From Bradyrhizobium sp. CCGUVB1N3 (GTDB lineage: Bacteria > Pseudomonadota > Alphaproteobacteria > Rhizobiales > Xanthobacteraceae), in contig NZ_JANADR010000001.1 in the NCBI RefSeq assembly GCF_024199925.1, positions 3,286,001 through 3,350,000 on the forward strand: DNA of 64,000 nucleotides, written 5' to 3'. The position numbers and the translations under genes were made by a program. The notes under the pieces are model-generated. The model worked only from the letters and a program-made list of their open reading frames with translations. It was not told the origin of the DNA and made no database searches. This document shows, in pieces, positions 36,947-45,041 of this stretch. The stretch's first letter is position 1. Each line of letters begins with the position of its first letter.

Positions 36947-38044
36947 GCTGTGTATACCGAAAACCTAAATCCTGAGGTAGCGGTGATGAAGTCCGCCCAG
37001 GATGGCAAGTGACCTGACCACACCGGTTCGCTGAACTGGGCGAGAAACGGGCGCATCCTTATCCAAGGCCAAGTGCGTTCGTGTCGTGTTATAGTAGCAA
37101 GCGTAAGATTTCAGAATCCGGCGCAGATGTGCCTCGCCCAGGACAATGATGTGGTCCACACATTCGCGCCGGATCGATCCGATCAGCCGCTCGACAAAGC
37201 CATTCTGCCAGGGTGAGGCTGGTGCAATAGGCTTGTCGCGAATACCCATGGCACGCAGTCGGCGTGTCACCACTGCACCGTAGATGCAATCCCGGTCCCG
37301 GATCATGTAGCGCGGAGCCTCATTCCAGGGGAATGCCTCCGTTATTTGACGCGCGACCCATTCGGCGGTTGGATGTGCCGTGACGTTGATCCAGACAAGA
37401 TGTCTGCGGTCTAGCCGAACGACGACGAAAGCATAGAGCAGGCCGAAGCTATTGGTCGGGACAACAAACAAGTCCATGGCGGCAACATCTGGCGCATGAT
37501 TGTGCAAGACGGTTCGCCATCCCTGGCTGGGTGGCACCCGGCGTTTGACCATGTACTTGGCGACGCTCGACTGCGCGACCTCAAACCCGAGCTTGAGCAG
37601 TTCGCCGTGGATGCGTGGCGCGCCCCAAAGCGGATTTTCGACGCTCATGCGCCGGATCAAGACGCGCAGCTCCGTCTCGACTGGCGGTCGCCCTCCCCGT
37701 TGGCGCGACTTCCAACGCCAGTAGCAGCGAAATCCGGCTCTGTGCCAACGCACAAGCGTCTCAGGCCGGATGATCGTGAGGACCTTTAGGATTGCTGGAA
37801 ACCAGCGATACAGCTGGATAAAGAACCAGCGATCAAGGTTCGTGAGCCGAAGGCGGCTACGCCGCCTGCGTCTCAAGACAATCAACTGATGTCGCAGCAC
37901 CGCGTTCTCGGCTTCAAGCCGCAACTTCGACCTGAATGGCGAGGCCAGGGCGGCCAGAGCGAAGCAGAACAGCCCGATCATCGCGCCAGCTTAGGCGATT
38001 CCAACGCGGTATCACACTCGGATGAGGTTTTCGGTACACACAGC
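36947..38044 (-). mobile_element. 1.1-kb insertion sequence, copy 2 (intact)
   Basis: 1098 bp with good terminal inverted repeats: left GCTGTGTATACCGAAAACCT, right (reverse complement) GCTGTGTGTACCGAAAACCT. It contains one full transposase gene. The right end abuts the coding remnant of an IS110 transposase, so it landed next to or within an older IS. No clear target duplication was seen. Confidence 0.75.
36965..37981 (-). CDS. rve-type DDE transposase, intact copy
   Basis: 338 residues. N-terminal LEAENAVLRHQLIVLRRRRR and WHRAGFRCYWRWKSRQRGGRP, then the integrase core: D in VAAMDLFVVPTNSF, D in YMIRDRDCIYG, and E in NGFVERLIGSIRREC, with the C-terminal YYNTTRTHLALDKDAP block. No helper OrfA. 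It is the intact relative of the gene at 15922-16938. Confidence 0.83.
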   Translation of the reverse strand: MIGLFCFALAALASPFRSKLRLEAENAVLRHQLIVLRRRRRSRLRLTNLDRWFFIQLYRWFPAILKVLTIIRPETLVRWHRAGFRCYWRWKSRQRGGRPPVETELRVLIRRMSVENPLWGAPRIHGELLKLGFEVAQSSVAKYMVKRRVPPSQGWRTVLHNHAPDVAAMDLFVVPTNSFGLLYAFVVVRLDRRHLVWINVTAHPTAEWVARQITEAFPWNEAPRYMIRDRDCIYGAVVTRRLRAMGIRDKPIAPASPWQNGFVERLIGSIRRECVDHIIVLGEAHLRRILKSYACYYNTTRTHLALDKDAPVSRPVQRTGVVRSLAILGGLHHRYLRI

Positions 38045-38274
38045 TCGCCAAGGCGGGCAACGCACGGGTACGCGGCGGAATGATTCAGTTGGCTTGGCGC
38101 TTTTTGCTGTTTCAGAAGGACAGTGCATTGGCCCAGTGGTATCGGACCCGAACTGAGGGTGGCAGAAATCGCAAAACAATAATCGTAGCTCTGGCGCGCA
38201 AATTGCTAATTGCCTTGTGGCGTCTGGCAACCACCGGCGAGGTTCCGGCTGGCGTTGTATTGCGAGCAGCGTGA
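38045..38274 (+). pseudogene. 3' remnant of an IS110-family transposase
   Basis: The frame reads AKAGNARVRGGMIQLAWRFL then QKDSALAQWYRTRTEGG and KTIIVALARKLLIALWRLAT, ending in a stop at 38272-38274. This is the C-terminal transposase_20 part of IS110/IS1111-type enzymes. The upstream catalytic DEDD domain is absent; the coding starts abruptly at the right end of the adjacent IS. Confidence 0.7.
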
Positions 38275-39015
38275 GGGAGAAGACTTAGAAAAGACAAGCT
38301 CTCGGAGGCCGACGAGCAGAACATCGTCAGTGTCCGATGACGATCCGAGGTGGCGGTCACCCGAAGCACGCCATGGTTTTGAAACCGGTTTCGAGAATGG
38401 GTCCGCCGCCGAGGAGCTTCGCCGCCGATGCGCATGACTGCATCATGGTCAGGTCACTACAGACCTACCGAATACAAGGTTGTGGCGCGATGATCGCGCC
38501 CGATGGCAAGCTCCCCTCTGATCATCGTCCCGACCACAACCAGCGTGGCCGCCGTGCTCGTGTCTGTCAAGGCGCGGCCTTGAAACGACGGAACGTGCGG
38601 CCAGAGGGCAGAGCGACGGCCGACCTTGACAGGCCCTGTGCGCGTCGGCCTCAACACGTGTGGGTCGGGGCGAAGAAACGGGATTCCGTGTCGAACAAAG
38701 AAACTGGAATGAAGGAAGTAGAGAGTGGTGTAAAATATCTGCTTGACTTCAAAAGCCCCATACAAGGCCTGCCCAGACTTTACTCACGTTACGGCCCATT
38801 GGATCGCTCAACCGTCCAAAGACGGCCTTTGTCACAAGGCTCCGATCGGTCGGTTGCCCTCCGAACCGCTCGTCAGCTGCCAGATCAATCGACAACTCTC
38901 TGGGTGGAATCTTCCTCCACTGTTGACACGCGCCTTCGGGGCGCACTCCAATCCTTCGCATGAGGCAGTTCATGACCCTGAGCGAGCTTAGCTTCGTACT
39001 TAAAAAACCGCGCCA
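38275..39015. other. No gene recognised
   Basis: 740 bp between the IS110 remnant and the LacI gene. The longest frame (38337-38963, plus strand) has erratic composition and no domain or start signal. Probably decayed sequence. Confidence 0.4.
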
Positions 39016-40089
39016 TCATCGCCTTCTCCGGCGATGGGGCGCCTGCTCGCCGACGCAAAAGCCTGGTGCCGGGACGGCTGTTTCCCGCAGCACCAGCGGT
39101 GCCTCGATGACATGCGTGACCGACGGCAGATCCGGATGGGCCTGGCGCCATTCGATGAGGCGGATCGCCTGATCAGCGGTGACGACCGGATCTTGCCGAA
39201 AGGTCGTCAGCCGATAGGCGCCCCACGAGGCCTGGGGAATATCGTCGAAGCCGATGACGGACAGGTTCTCGGGCACAGTGAGGCGCCGCTCCCGTCGTGC
39301 ATAGTCGATGAGGCCGAGGGCCAGGAGATCGTTGACGCAGAAGACCGCCTGAGGGGGGCTTTGCCTGTCGAGAAGGGCCTTGGCCGCCGTGACGCCGCTT
39401 TCGTAGTCGGACACCTCGCCGCGACCGACGATGACCGCTAGCCCCCGGCGCTGCGCCTCATCTTGGAAGGCGTGTTCGCGCTCGGTGAGGCTGAGTGTGC
39501 CGGCCCAAGAGCTGACTAGGCCGAGCCGCGTGAAGCCGCGGCCGTGGAACAGCGCTGCCGCAGTCCGCCCGGCGGCGGCGTTGTTCGCCATCAGATGATC
39601 CGTATCCGGCTCCGACCGGCCGAGCACGATGACGGGCTGGCCGTTGCGGCGGGCCGCCTCTACGAAGCTGGACGGCGGCGAACCCGACAGCACGATCACC
39701 GCTTCGGCCATGTGCCCCATCAGGATTCGCTGCGCCGACGCCCTCTCCTCCACCGTCAGGCCGGTGTTGAGGACAATCGGCACGCTGCCACGACGAATCA
39801 GCCTGGCGGTCAGCGCGGCGAGAAGCTGCGCCCGGATGCCCTCCTCCGGCTTGGTGACGACGATGCCGACGAGGCGGCTGCGCCGCGCCAAGAGCCCCCT
39901 GGCGAGGTCGTTCACGTGATAGCCGAGAGCCTGGGCCGCCTGCATCACCTTCTCGCGGGTTTCCGGAGCAATGCTTGCTCCATCCGTGAAGGCACGCGAC
40001 ACGGCGGAACGGGACACGCCGGCGAGCTTGGCCACCTGCAATGCGCTCGTGAAACGCCGCGCATACCGTGTGTAGTGGGCGTCCGCCAT
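39016..40089 (-). CDS. LacI-family transcriptional regulator
   Basis: 357 residues from ATG 40089. HTH at ~16-35 (ALQVAKLAGVSRSAVSRAFT), hinge helix (YHVNDLARGLLARR) and a periplasmic-binding-like effector domain (LVGIVVTKPEEGIRAQLLAA ... FCVNDLLALGLIDYARRERR ... VIGFDDIPQASWGAYRLTT). It is divergent from the five-gene transport operon at 40342, and two TGCACAG(C/T)xGTGCA palindromes lie between, so it very likely represses or activates that operon in response to its solute. Confidence 0.85.
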   Translation of the reverse strand: MADAHYTRYARRFTSALQVAKLAGVSRSAVSRAFTDGASIAPETREKVMQAAQALGYHVNDLARGLLARRSRLVGIVVTKPEEGIRAQLLAALTARLIRRGSVPIVLNTGLTVEERASAQRILMGHMAEAVIVLSGSPPSSFVEAARRNGQPVIVLGRSEPDTDHLMANNAAAGRTAAALFHGRGFTRLGLVSSWAGTLSLTEREHAFQDEAQRRGLAVIVGRGEVSDYESGVTAAKALLDRQSPPQAVFCVNDLLALGLIDYARRERRLTVPENLSVIGFDDIPQASWGAYRLTTFRQDPVVTADQAIRLIEWRQAHPDLPSVTHVIEAPLVLRETAVPAPGFCVGEQAPHRRRRR

Positions 40090-40153
40090 GGTCTCTCGCC
40101 ATTGGGATATGACGGCCCGACAAAGAAGCAACCGCGGCCAGTCATAAAACCAT

Positions 40154-40233
40154 TGCACAGCCGTGCATCACTATGAGGTGCGTAACGTCCTGAACTCGCG
40201 CCCACAAGGGAAATCTTGATGCACAGCTGTGCA
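40154..40233. promoter_or_regulatory. Two LacI-type operators
   Basis: TGCACAGCCGTGCA at 40154-40167 and the perfect palindrome TGCACAGCTGTGCA at 40220-40233, centres 66 bp apart, lie between the divergent regulator (start 40089) and the binding-protein gene (start 40342). A central CG/GC-type palindrome of 14 bp is the usual LacI-family site form, and the spacing would allow looping. Promoter boxes could not be assigned. Confidence 0.65.
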
Positions 40234-40341
40234 GATCCGCTTACAATCCGTTGGCCAATCGGCTTACAAGATAGGCGTCCGGCTTCATCGGACTCGCGGC
40301 CAAAAACGATAAGACGGCCGTCCGGCTCAGGGAGGATCGGC

Positions 40342-41709
40342 ATGTTCAAGGGCTTCAACGTGGCGCTGCGCCGGCTGGCCGTAGCTGCTTCCACGCTCGC
40401 CGCCGTCGGAGCCGGCGCACCGGCCCTCGCCAAGGATTTCACAATCACAGTGTGGTCGGGCGGCACGAGCGACCCCGAGCACTACCGCGTCGACAACATC
40501 AAGCTCGCAGCGGAGCAGTTGCAGCGGGAGGCTCAGGCCGAAGGCAAGGACCTCAAGATCAAGGTCGACACGCGCGTCTTCAACGACTGGGATAGTTTCA
40601 AGCAAGCCTTCACTCTCGCGGCGCAGTCGAAGACGGGGCCCAATATCGTCGTCTCCGGCCATGAGGACATCGCCGCCTGGTCGCAAGCGGGCCTGCTGCG
40701 CCCGGTCGAGGAACTCGTCGATCTGGACTCCTGGCCGCTCAACGTCATCTTCCCCAACCTGACGAATTCGGCGAAGTTCAACAACGTGACCTACGGCCTG
40801 GCGCAGGATGCCGAGGCGCGGCCCCTGTTCGCCTGGATCCCGCATCTGAAGGCGATCGGCTGGAGCGACGCCGACATCGCCGCGCTGCCGGACCGCATCG
40901 GCAAGGGGCAGTACACGCTCTACGACATGCTGGCTGATGCCAAGAAGATGCAGGACAAGGGCATCGTCGCCCCCGGTTACGGCTTCTATCCGCGCAACCT
41001 GAACGGTCCGGATTTCTGGCAGTTCTACATCGCCTTCGGGGGCCAGATGTTCGATCCGAAGAGCGCCAAGCTCGTGTTCGACCAGGGCGCGATGACCAAG
41101 TTCTACAAATTCTTCGCCGATGCGGTGGCGATGGGCGTAACCAAGAAGAACCACATCGGCCTGCCGACCGACCAATGGTATTCCGACGTCGCGAGCGGCA
41201 AGGCAGGCTTCTGGCATGGCGGCACCTGGCACTATGCCCGCTACACCGGCAAGGAAAAGCTCAAGGACTTCTTCGGCACGGTACTGTTCGCGCTCATTCC
41301 TGCCGGAGAGAAGGGTGGCAAGCCGACCACCCTCACCCACCCGCTGGTCTATCTAATCACCAAACAGGGCAGCGACGACGACGCCAACATCGCGGCGCAA
41401 CTCGTCACGATCGCCTCGGAGCCGCGCCTCAACGTGCTGCACGCCGTGAGCTCGGCGCATCTCGCGATCTCGGAGGCGGAGACGCGGATCCCGCTCTACG
41501 CCGACAATCGCTGGGCCTCCGAGGCGACCAAGCGCCTGCTGCCGTCGGCCGTGTCCATGCCCAACGATGCCAAGCTCGGAACCTATTGGGACATCATGTG
41601 GAACGGACTCCTCGCCGCCTGGACGGGCGACAAATCCCCGGAAGCGGCGGTACGTGATGCCGCCACCGAGGCGAAGAGCCGGCTCGGCGACGCCATCGTC
41701 GTGCGCTGA
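40342..41709 (+). CDS. Family-1 extracellular solute-binding protein (UgpB-like context)
   Basis: 455 residues, start ATG 40342 with GGGAGG upstream. Signal peptide RRLAVAASTLAAVGAGAPALA, then the family-1 fold (ITVWSGGTSDPEHYRVDNIK; PNIVVSGHEDIAAWSQAGLL; ASGKAGFWHGGTWHYARYTG). Gene order binding protein, two permeases, ATPase, phosphodiesterase resembles the ugp sn-glycerol-3-phosphate system, so glycerophosphodiesters or polyol phosphates are candidate ligands; this is inference. Confidence 0.83.
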   Translation: MFKGFNVALRRLAVAASTLAAVGAGAPALAKDFTITVWSGGTSDPEHYRVDNIKLAAEQLQREAQAEGKDLKIKVDTRVFNDWDSFKQAFTLAAQSKTGPNIVVSGHEDIAAWSQAGLLRPVEELVDLDSWPLNVIFPNLTNSAKFNNVTYGLAQDAEARPLFAWIPHLKAIGWSDADIAALPDRIGKGQYTLYDMLADAKKMQDKGIVAPGYGFYPRNLNGPDFWQFYIAFGGQMFDPKSAKLVFDQGAMTKFYKFFADAVAMGVTKKNHIGLPTDQWYSDVASGKAGFWHGGTWHYARYTGKEKLKDFFGTVLFALIPAGEKGGKPTTLTHPLVYLITKQGSDDDANIAAQLVTIASEPRLNVLHAVSSAHLAISEAETRIPLYADNRWASEATKRLLPSAVSMPNDAKLGTYWDIMWNGLLAAWTGDKSPEAAVRDAATEAKSRLGDAIVVR

Positions 41710-41726
41710 CCATCACGGGTCGTCGC

Positions 41727-43151
41727 GTGTCGCCCCCATCAGAAACGCAAGACGCCACCGTCGAACAGCGGCAGCCTGACGCCTGGGTCGGGCGGTCCGG
41801 CGTCGCACCTGCGGGCGTGAAGCCGCGCGGCAGGTTCGCGATGTCAGCGTCGGCTCGGCTTGGTCTTGTCATGCTGGCGCCTTCCTTGGTCATCGTGGTG
41901 CTTCTGTTTCTGGCACCGGTCATCCTGACCGGCGTGTTCTCATTCACGACGATGACGACCGGCACCGGCATCCGCGCCGGCGCCTACCAGATCGACGATG
42001 TCGCTGCCGGCACCTTGCGGTCGCAAGGCGTGCCGGCGGATATTCTCGACCGGCTGAGTGCGGAATTATTCGCGATCGACGACGCGACGCTCGCCGCTGC
42101 GCGGCAGGCGGGCGTTGCGGAGGCGCTGGTTTCGGAACTCGCGACGAGCCATCGCGGCGAAAGCTTTCCGACGCGGCTCGACTTCGAGCGTTTTCTCAAA
42201 TCGCTCTGGGCGCGCCCGGCGACGACCCGCGACCTCAAAGCGGCGAGCGCGCCGTTCCGTCGCTCGATCGTCAATACGCGCTACGAGTCGCGCGAGGCCT
42301 TTCTGGCTGCGCTGGACGGTCTCGACCTCAAGCTCGATCCGGCGACGACGGCGAAGATCGAAGACACCGCCTATACGGGCTGGCGGTGGACGACCGCGAA
42401 CTACACCCGCATGCTGTCTTCGGCGGAGTCGTTCTATCGCCTGCTCCGGACCATGCTCTATGTCGGCGCGACGGTGGCGCTGTTCAATGTCGGCTTCGCG
42501 CTGGTGCTGGCCATCACCACCTTCTTCCTGCCATCCCGAACCGCCGCGGCGGTGCGCGCCCTGTGGCTGCTGCCGCGCATTCTGCCGCCGGTGCTCTATG
42601 TCTTGTTGTGGAAATGGCTCGCCTGGGACAACGGTTTTCTCAGCGCCGTGCTCGCCCCCTTCGGCGTAGCGTCGCGCAACTGGCTGCTCGACAACAGCGT
42701 CAACGCCTGGATATTCGTCGTCCTGATTAACGGCTTCGTCGGCGCCTCGATGGGCATGATCATCTTCTCGAGCGCCATCAGGGCCATCCCCGTGACGCTG
42801 ATCTATGCCAGCGCCACGGACGGCGCCTCGACGCTGCAGCAGGTGCGTCACGTCATCTTGCCGCAGCTGAGATGGCCGATCCTGTTCGTCACCTGTTATC
42901 AGACGCTGTCGCTGCTCGCCTCGTTCGAATACATCCTGCTCTCGACCAACGGGCGGCCCGGCACGTCGACCGAGGTCTGGGCGCTCGCCGCCTATCACAC
43001 CGCGCTCAGCAACTATACCGGCAACCTGGAATACGGGCTGGGAGCGGCGCTCGCCATCGTGCTGGTCGTGGTCGGGCTGATCGCCTCGACAGCCTATCTG
43101 CGGCTGTTCAATTTCGCCACCCTGGTGCCACCGCCACGGATCGAGCAGTGA
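41727..43151 (+). CDS. ABC permease (MalF/UgpA type) with a large periplasmic insertion
   Basis: 474 residues from GTG 41727, or 436 from ATG 41841. After the first membrane segment (LGLVMLAPSLVIVVLLFLAP) there is a ~150-residue soluble, Ala/Asp-rich region (about residues 75-225) before the other segments begin (FYRLLRTMLYVGATVALFNV). Standard members of ~300 residues lack it, although MalF itself has a large P2 loop that touches the binding protein. Coupling loop SATDGASTLQQVRHVILPQL is normal. Confidence 0.82.
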   Translation: MSPPSETQDATVEQRQPDAWVGRSGVAPAGVKPRGRFAMSASARLGLVMLAPSLVIVVLLFLAPVILTGVFSFTTMTTGTGIRAGAYQIDDVAAGTLRSQGVPADILDRLSAELFAIDDATLAAARQAGVAEALVSELATSHRGESFPTRLDFERFLKSLWARPATTRDLKAASAPFRRSIVNTRYESREAFLAALDGLDLKLDPATTAKIEDTAYTGWRWTTANYTRMLSSAESFYRLLRTMLYVGATVALFNVGFALVLAITTFFLPSRTAAAVRALWLLPRILPPVLYVLLWKWLAWDNGFLSAVLAPFGVASRNWLLDNSVNAWIFVVLINGFVGASMGMIIFSSAIRAIPVTLIYASATDGASTLQQVRHVILPQLRWPILFVTCYQTLSLLASFEYILLSTNGRPGTSTEVWALAAYHTALSNYTGNLEYGLGAALAIVLVVVGLIASTAYLRLFNFATLVPPPRIEQ

Positions 43152-43158
43152 GGCGCTG

Positions 43159-43983
43159 ATGCAATCGAAGCTGCGCAACCTCGTCATCGCCGTGCTGCTC
43201 GGCCTCACCTCGCTGCCGCTGGTCGTGATGCTGATCTCGCTTCTGCTCGACACCGTCACCACGACGCCCCCTGGCTCGTTTGTTCCGGATCGCTTCACCC
43301 TTGATGCCTGGCAGTTCCTGTGGTCGGCGCCGCCCGGTCGGCCGAGCATTTGGATCACCACCTTCAACACCATCGTCTTCGCCGGCTGCTCATCCCTGCT
43401 GCTGCTCGCCGTGTCCTCGACGGCCGGCTACGCGCTCGCCCGGCTGAACGTGCCCTTCCGCAAGTTCTTCCTTGCGGGCGTGCTCGTCATGCACGCATTC
43501 CCGACCGTGACGCTGATCATCGCGATCTTCCTGATCCTGCAGGTGGTCGGCCTCTACAACCATATCGGCGGTGTGATCCTGGCAAAGACCGCGCTCGACC
43601 TGCCGCTCGGCATCTGGATCATGAAGGGGTTCTACGACACGGTTCCCTGGGAGATCGAGATGGCCGGCGTCCAGGACGGCGCCAGCCGGTTCACCGTATG
43701 GCGCAAGCTGGTGTTGCCCCAGATCAAGCCGGGACTGATGGCGCTCGGCATCTTCTCGGTCATTTCCGGCTGGAGCGAATACATCCTGCCGCAAGTGCTG
43801 GCTCCGCGTAACGACGTGCAGGTGCTGTCGGTTTATCTGGCCGCCCTCATCAATGACGACACGCATTTCGATTTTCACGTGTTCAAGGCGGTCGGCCTGT
43901 TCTACGCACTGCCGATTTTCGTGATCTACCTGTTCTTCCAAAACAAGCTCATGACCATCTATGGCGGAGGCACGAAGGGCTGA
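43159..43983 (+). CDS. ABC permease (MalG/UgpE type)
   Basis: 274 residues, six membrane segments, EAA loop EMAGVQDGASRFTVWRKLVL followed by PQIKPGLMALG. Begins 7 bp after the preceding permease and ends in TGATG overlapping the ATPase start. Partner of the insertion-bearing permease. Confidence 0.85.
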   Translation: MQSKLRNLVIAVLLGLTSLPLVVMLISLLLDTVTTTPPGSFVPDRFTLDAWQFLWSAPPGRPSIWITTFNTIVFAGCSSLLLLAVSSTAGYALARLNVPFRKFFLAGVLVMHAFPTVTLIIAIFLILQVVGLYNHIGGVILAKTALDLPLGIWIMKGFYDTVPWEIEMAGVQDGASRFTVWRKLVLPQIKPGLMALGIFSVISGWSEYILPQVLAPRNDVQVLSVYLAALINDDTHFDFHVFKAVGLFYALPIFVIYLFFQNKLMTIYGGGTKG

Positions 43984-45041
43984 TGAGCATCAGGCTCGAA
44001 CATTTCACCAAGCGTTTCGGCGGCTTCGTCGCCGTGCCCGACATGAACCTTGCGGTCGAGGAGGGCGAGATGCTGGCCCTCCTCGGCCCGTCGGGCTGCG
44101 GCAAGACCACGACGCTGTTCGCCATCTCCGGCATCCTGAAGGCGGATGGCGGGCGAATATGGATCGGCGAGCGGGACGTGACGGACCTTCCGGCTCAGAA
44201 ACGCAATGTCGGCGTCGTCTTCCAATCCTACGCGTTGTATCCCCACATGACGGCGCATGAGAACATCGCCTTCCCGCTGAAGCTGCGCGGCAACGACAAG
44301 GCCGCGATCGACAAATCGGTCCAGGAACTCGCCCGGCTTCTGGAGATTGAAACCTTGCTCGACAGGCGCCCCGCCAACATGTCGGGCGGACAGCAGCAGC
44401 GTGTGGCGCTGGCCCGGGCTCTCATCCGCCGTCCCGACGTGCTCCTGCTGGATGAGCCGCTGGCCAATCTCGATGCGCGGTTGCGCCTCGAGATGCGCAG
44501 CGAGATTCGCCGTATCCAGCGCGAGACGCACACGACCGCCATCCTCGTCACCCATGACCAGGTCGAGGCGATGAGCATGTGTGACCGCATCGCGATCCTG
44601 GACAAGGGAGAGGTCATCCAGGTCGCTACGCCTTCGCAGATGTATGCTCGGCCGGCCAACCGCTTCGTGGCGAGCTTCCTCGGCAGCCCGCCGATCGCCT
44701 ATCTTGACGCCAAGGCCGAGACACAGGGCATGCGCCTTGCTTGCGTTGATGTGCTCGTGCCTTGGCCGGTCGGGGTCGAGCCCGTCGAGCCGGGCTCGCC
44801 GATTTCGGTCGGTGTGCGTCCAGAAGCGTTCGGCCCCACCTTCCCGGTGCACCTGCCCGGGCGGATCGCCGCCGTCGAGAGCCATGGTCGCGAGATGCTC
44901 TACGCCGTCGATCTCGCAGACGGCAGCCGCCTGCGCGCCATCGGGTCGGGTCTCGGCCAGCTCGATCAAGGCGAGCCCGTCCAATGGGGCATCGAACCGA
45001 CGAAGCTCCTGGTGTTCGATCGGAACGAGGTGTGCCTGTGA
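43983..45041 (+). CDS. ABC transporter ATPase (MalK/UgpC type)
   Basis: 352 residues. Walker [27 protein letters not shown], signature MSGGQQQRVALARAL, Walker B VLLLDEPLANLDARLRLEM, H-loop LVTHDQVEAMSM, and a C-terminal regulatory domain with VGVRPEAFGP. It overlaps the preceding permease stop by one base and the following gene as GTGA (45038-45041). Confidence 0.86.
   Translation: MSIRLEHFTKRFGGFVAVPDMNLAVEEGEMLALLGPSGCGKTTTLFAISGILKADGGRIWIGERDVTDLPAQKRNVGVVFQSYALYPHMTAHENIAFPLKLRGNDKAAIDKSVQELARLLEIETLLDRRPANMSGGQQQRVALARALIRRPDVLLLDEPLANLDARLRLEMRSEIRRIQRETHTTAILVTHDQVEAMSMCDRIAILDKGEVIQVATPSQMYARPANRFVASFLGSPPIAYLDAKAETQGMRLACVDVLVPWPVGVEPVEPGSPISVGVRPEAFGPTFPVHLPGRIAAVESHGREMLYAVDLADGSRLRAIGSGLGQLDQGEPVQWGIEPTKLLVFDRNEVCL

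Noticed and set aside
42066..43373. 435-codon minus-strand frame opposite the permease
   Set aside because: Gln/Arg/Asp-rich shadow; the plus-strand permease has clear membrane segments and motifs.
44762..45037. N-terminal extension of the phosphodiesterase
   Set aside because: Out-of-frame reading of the ATPase gene; GTG 45038 is coupled to the ATPase stop.
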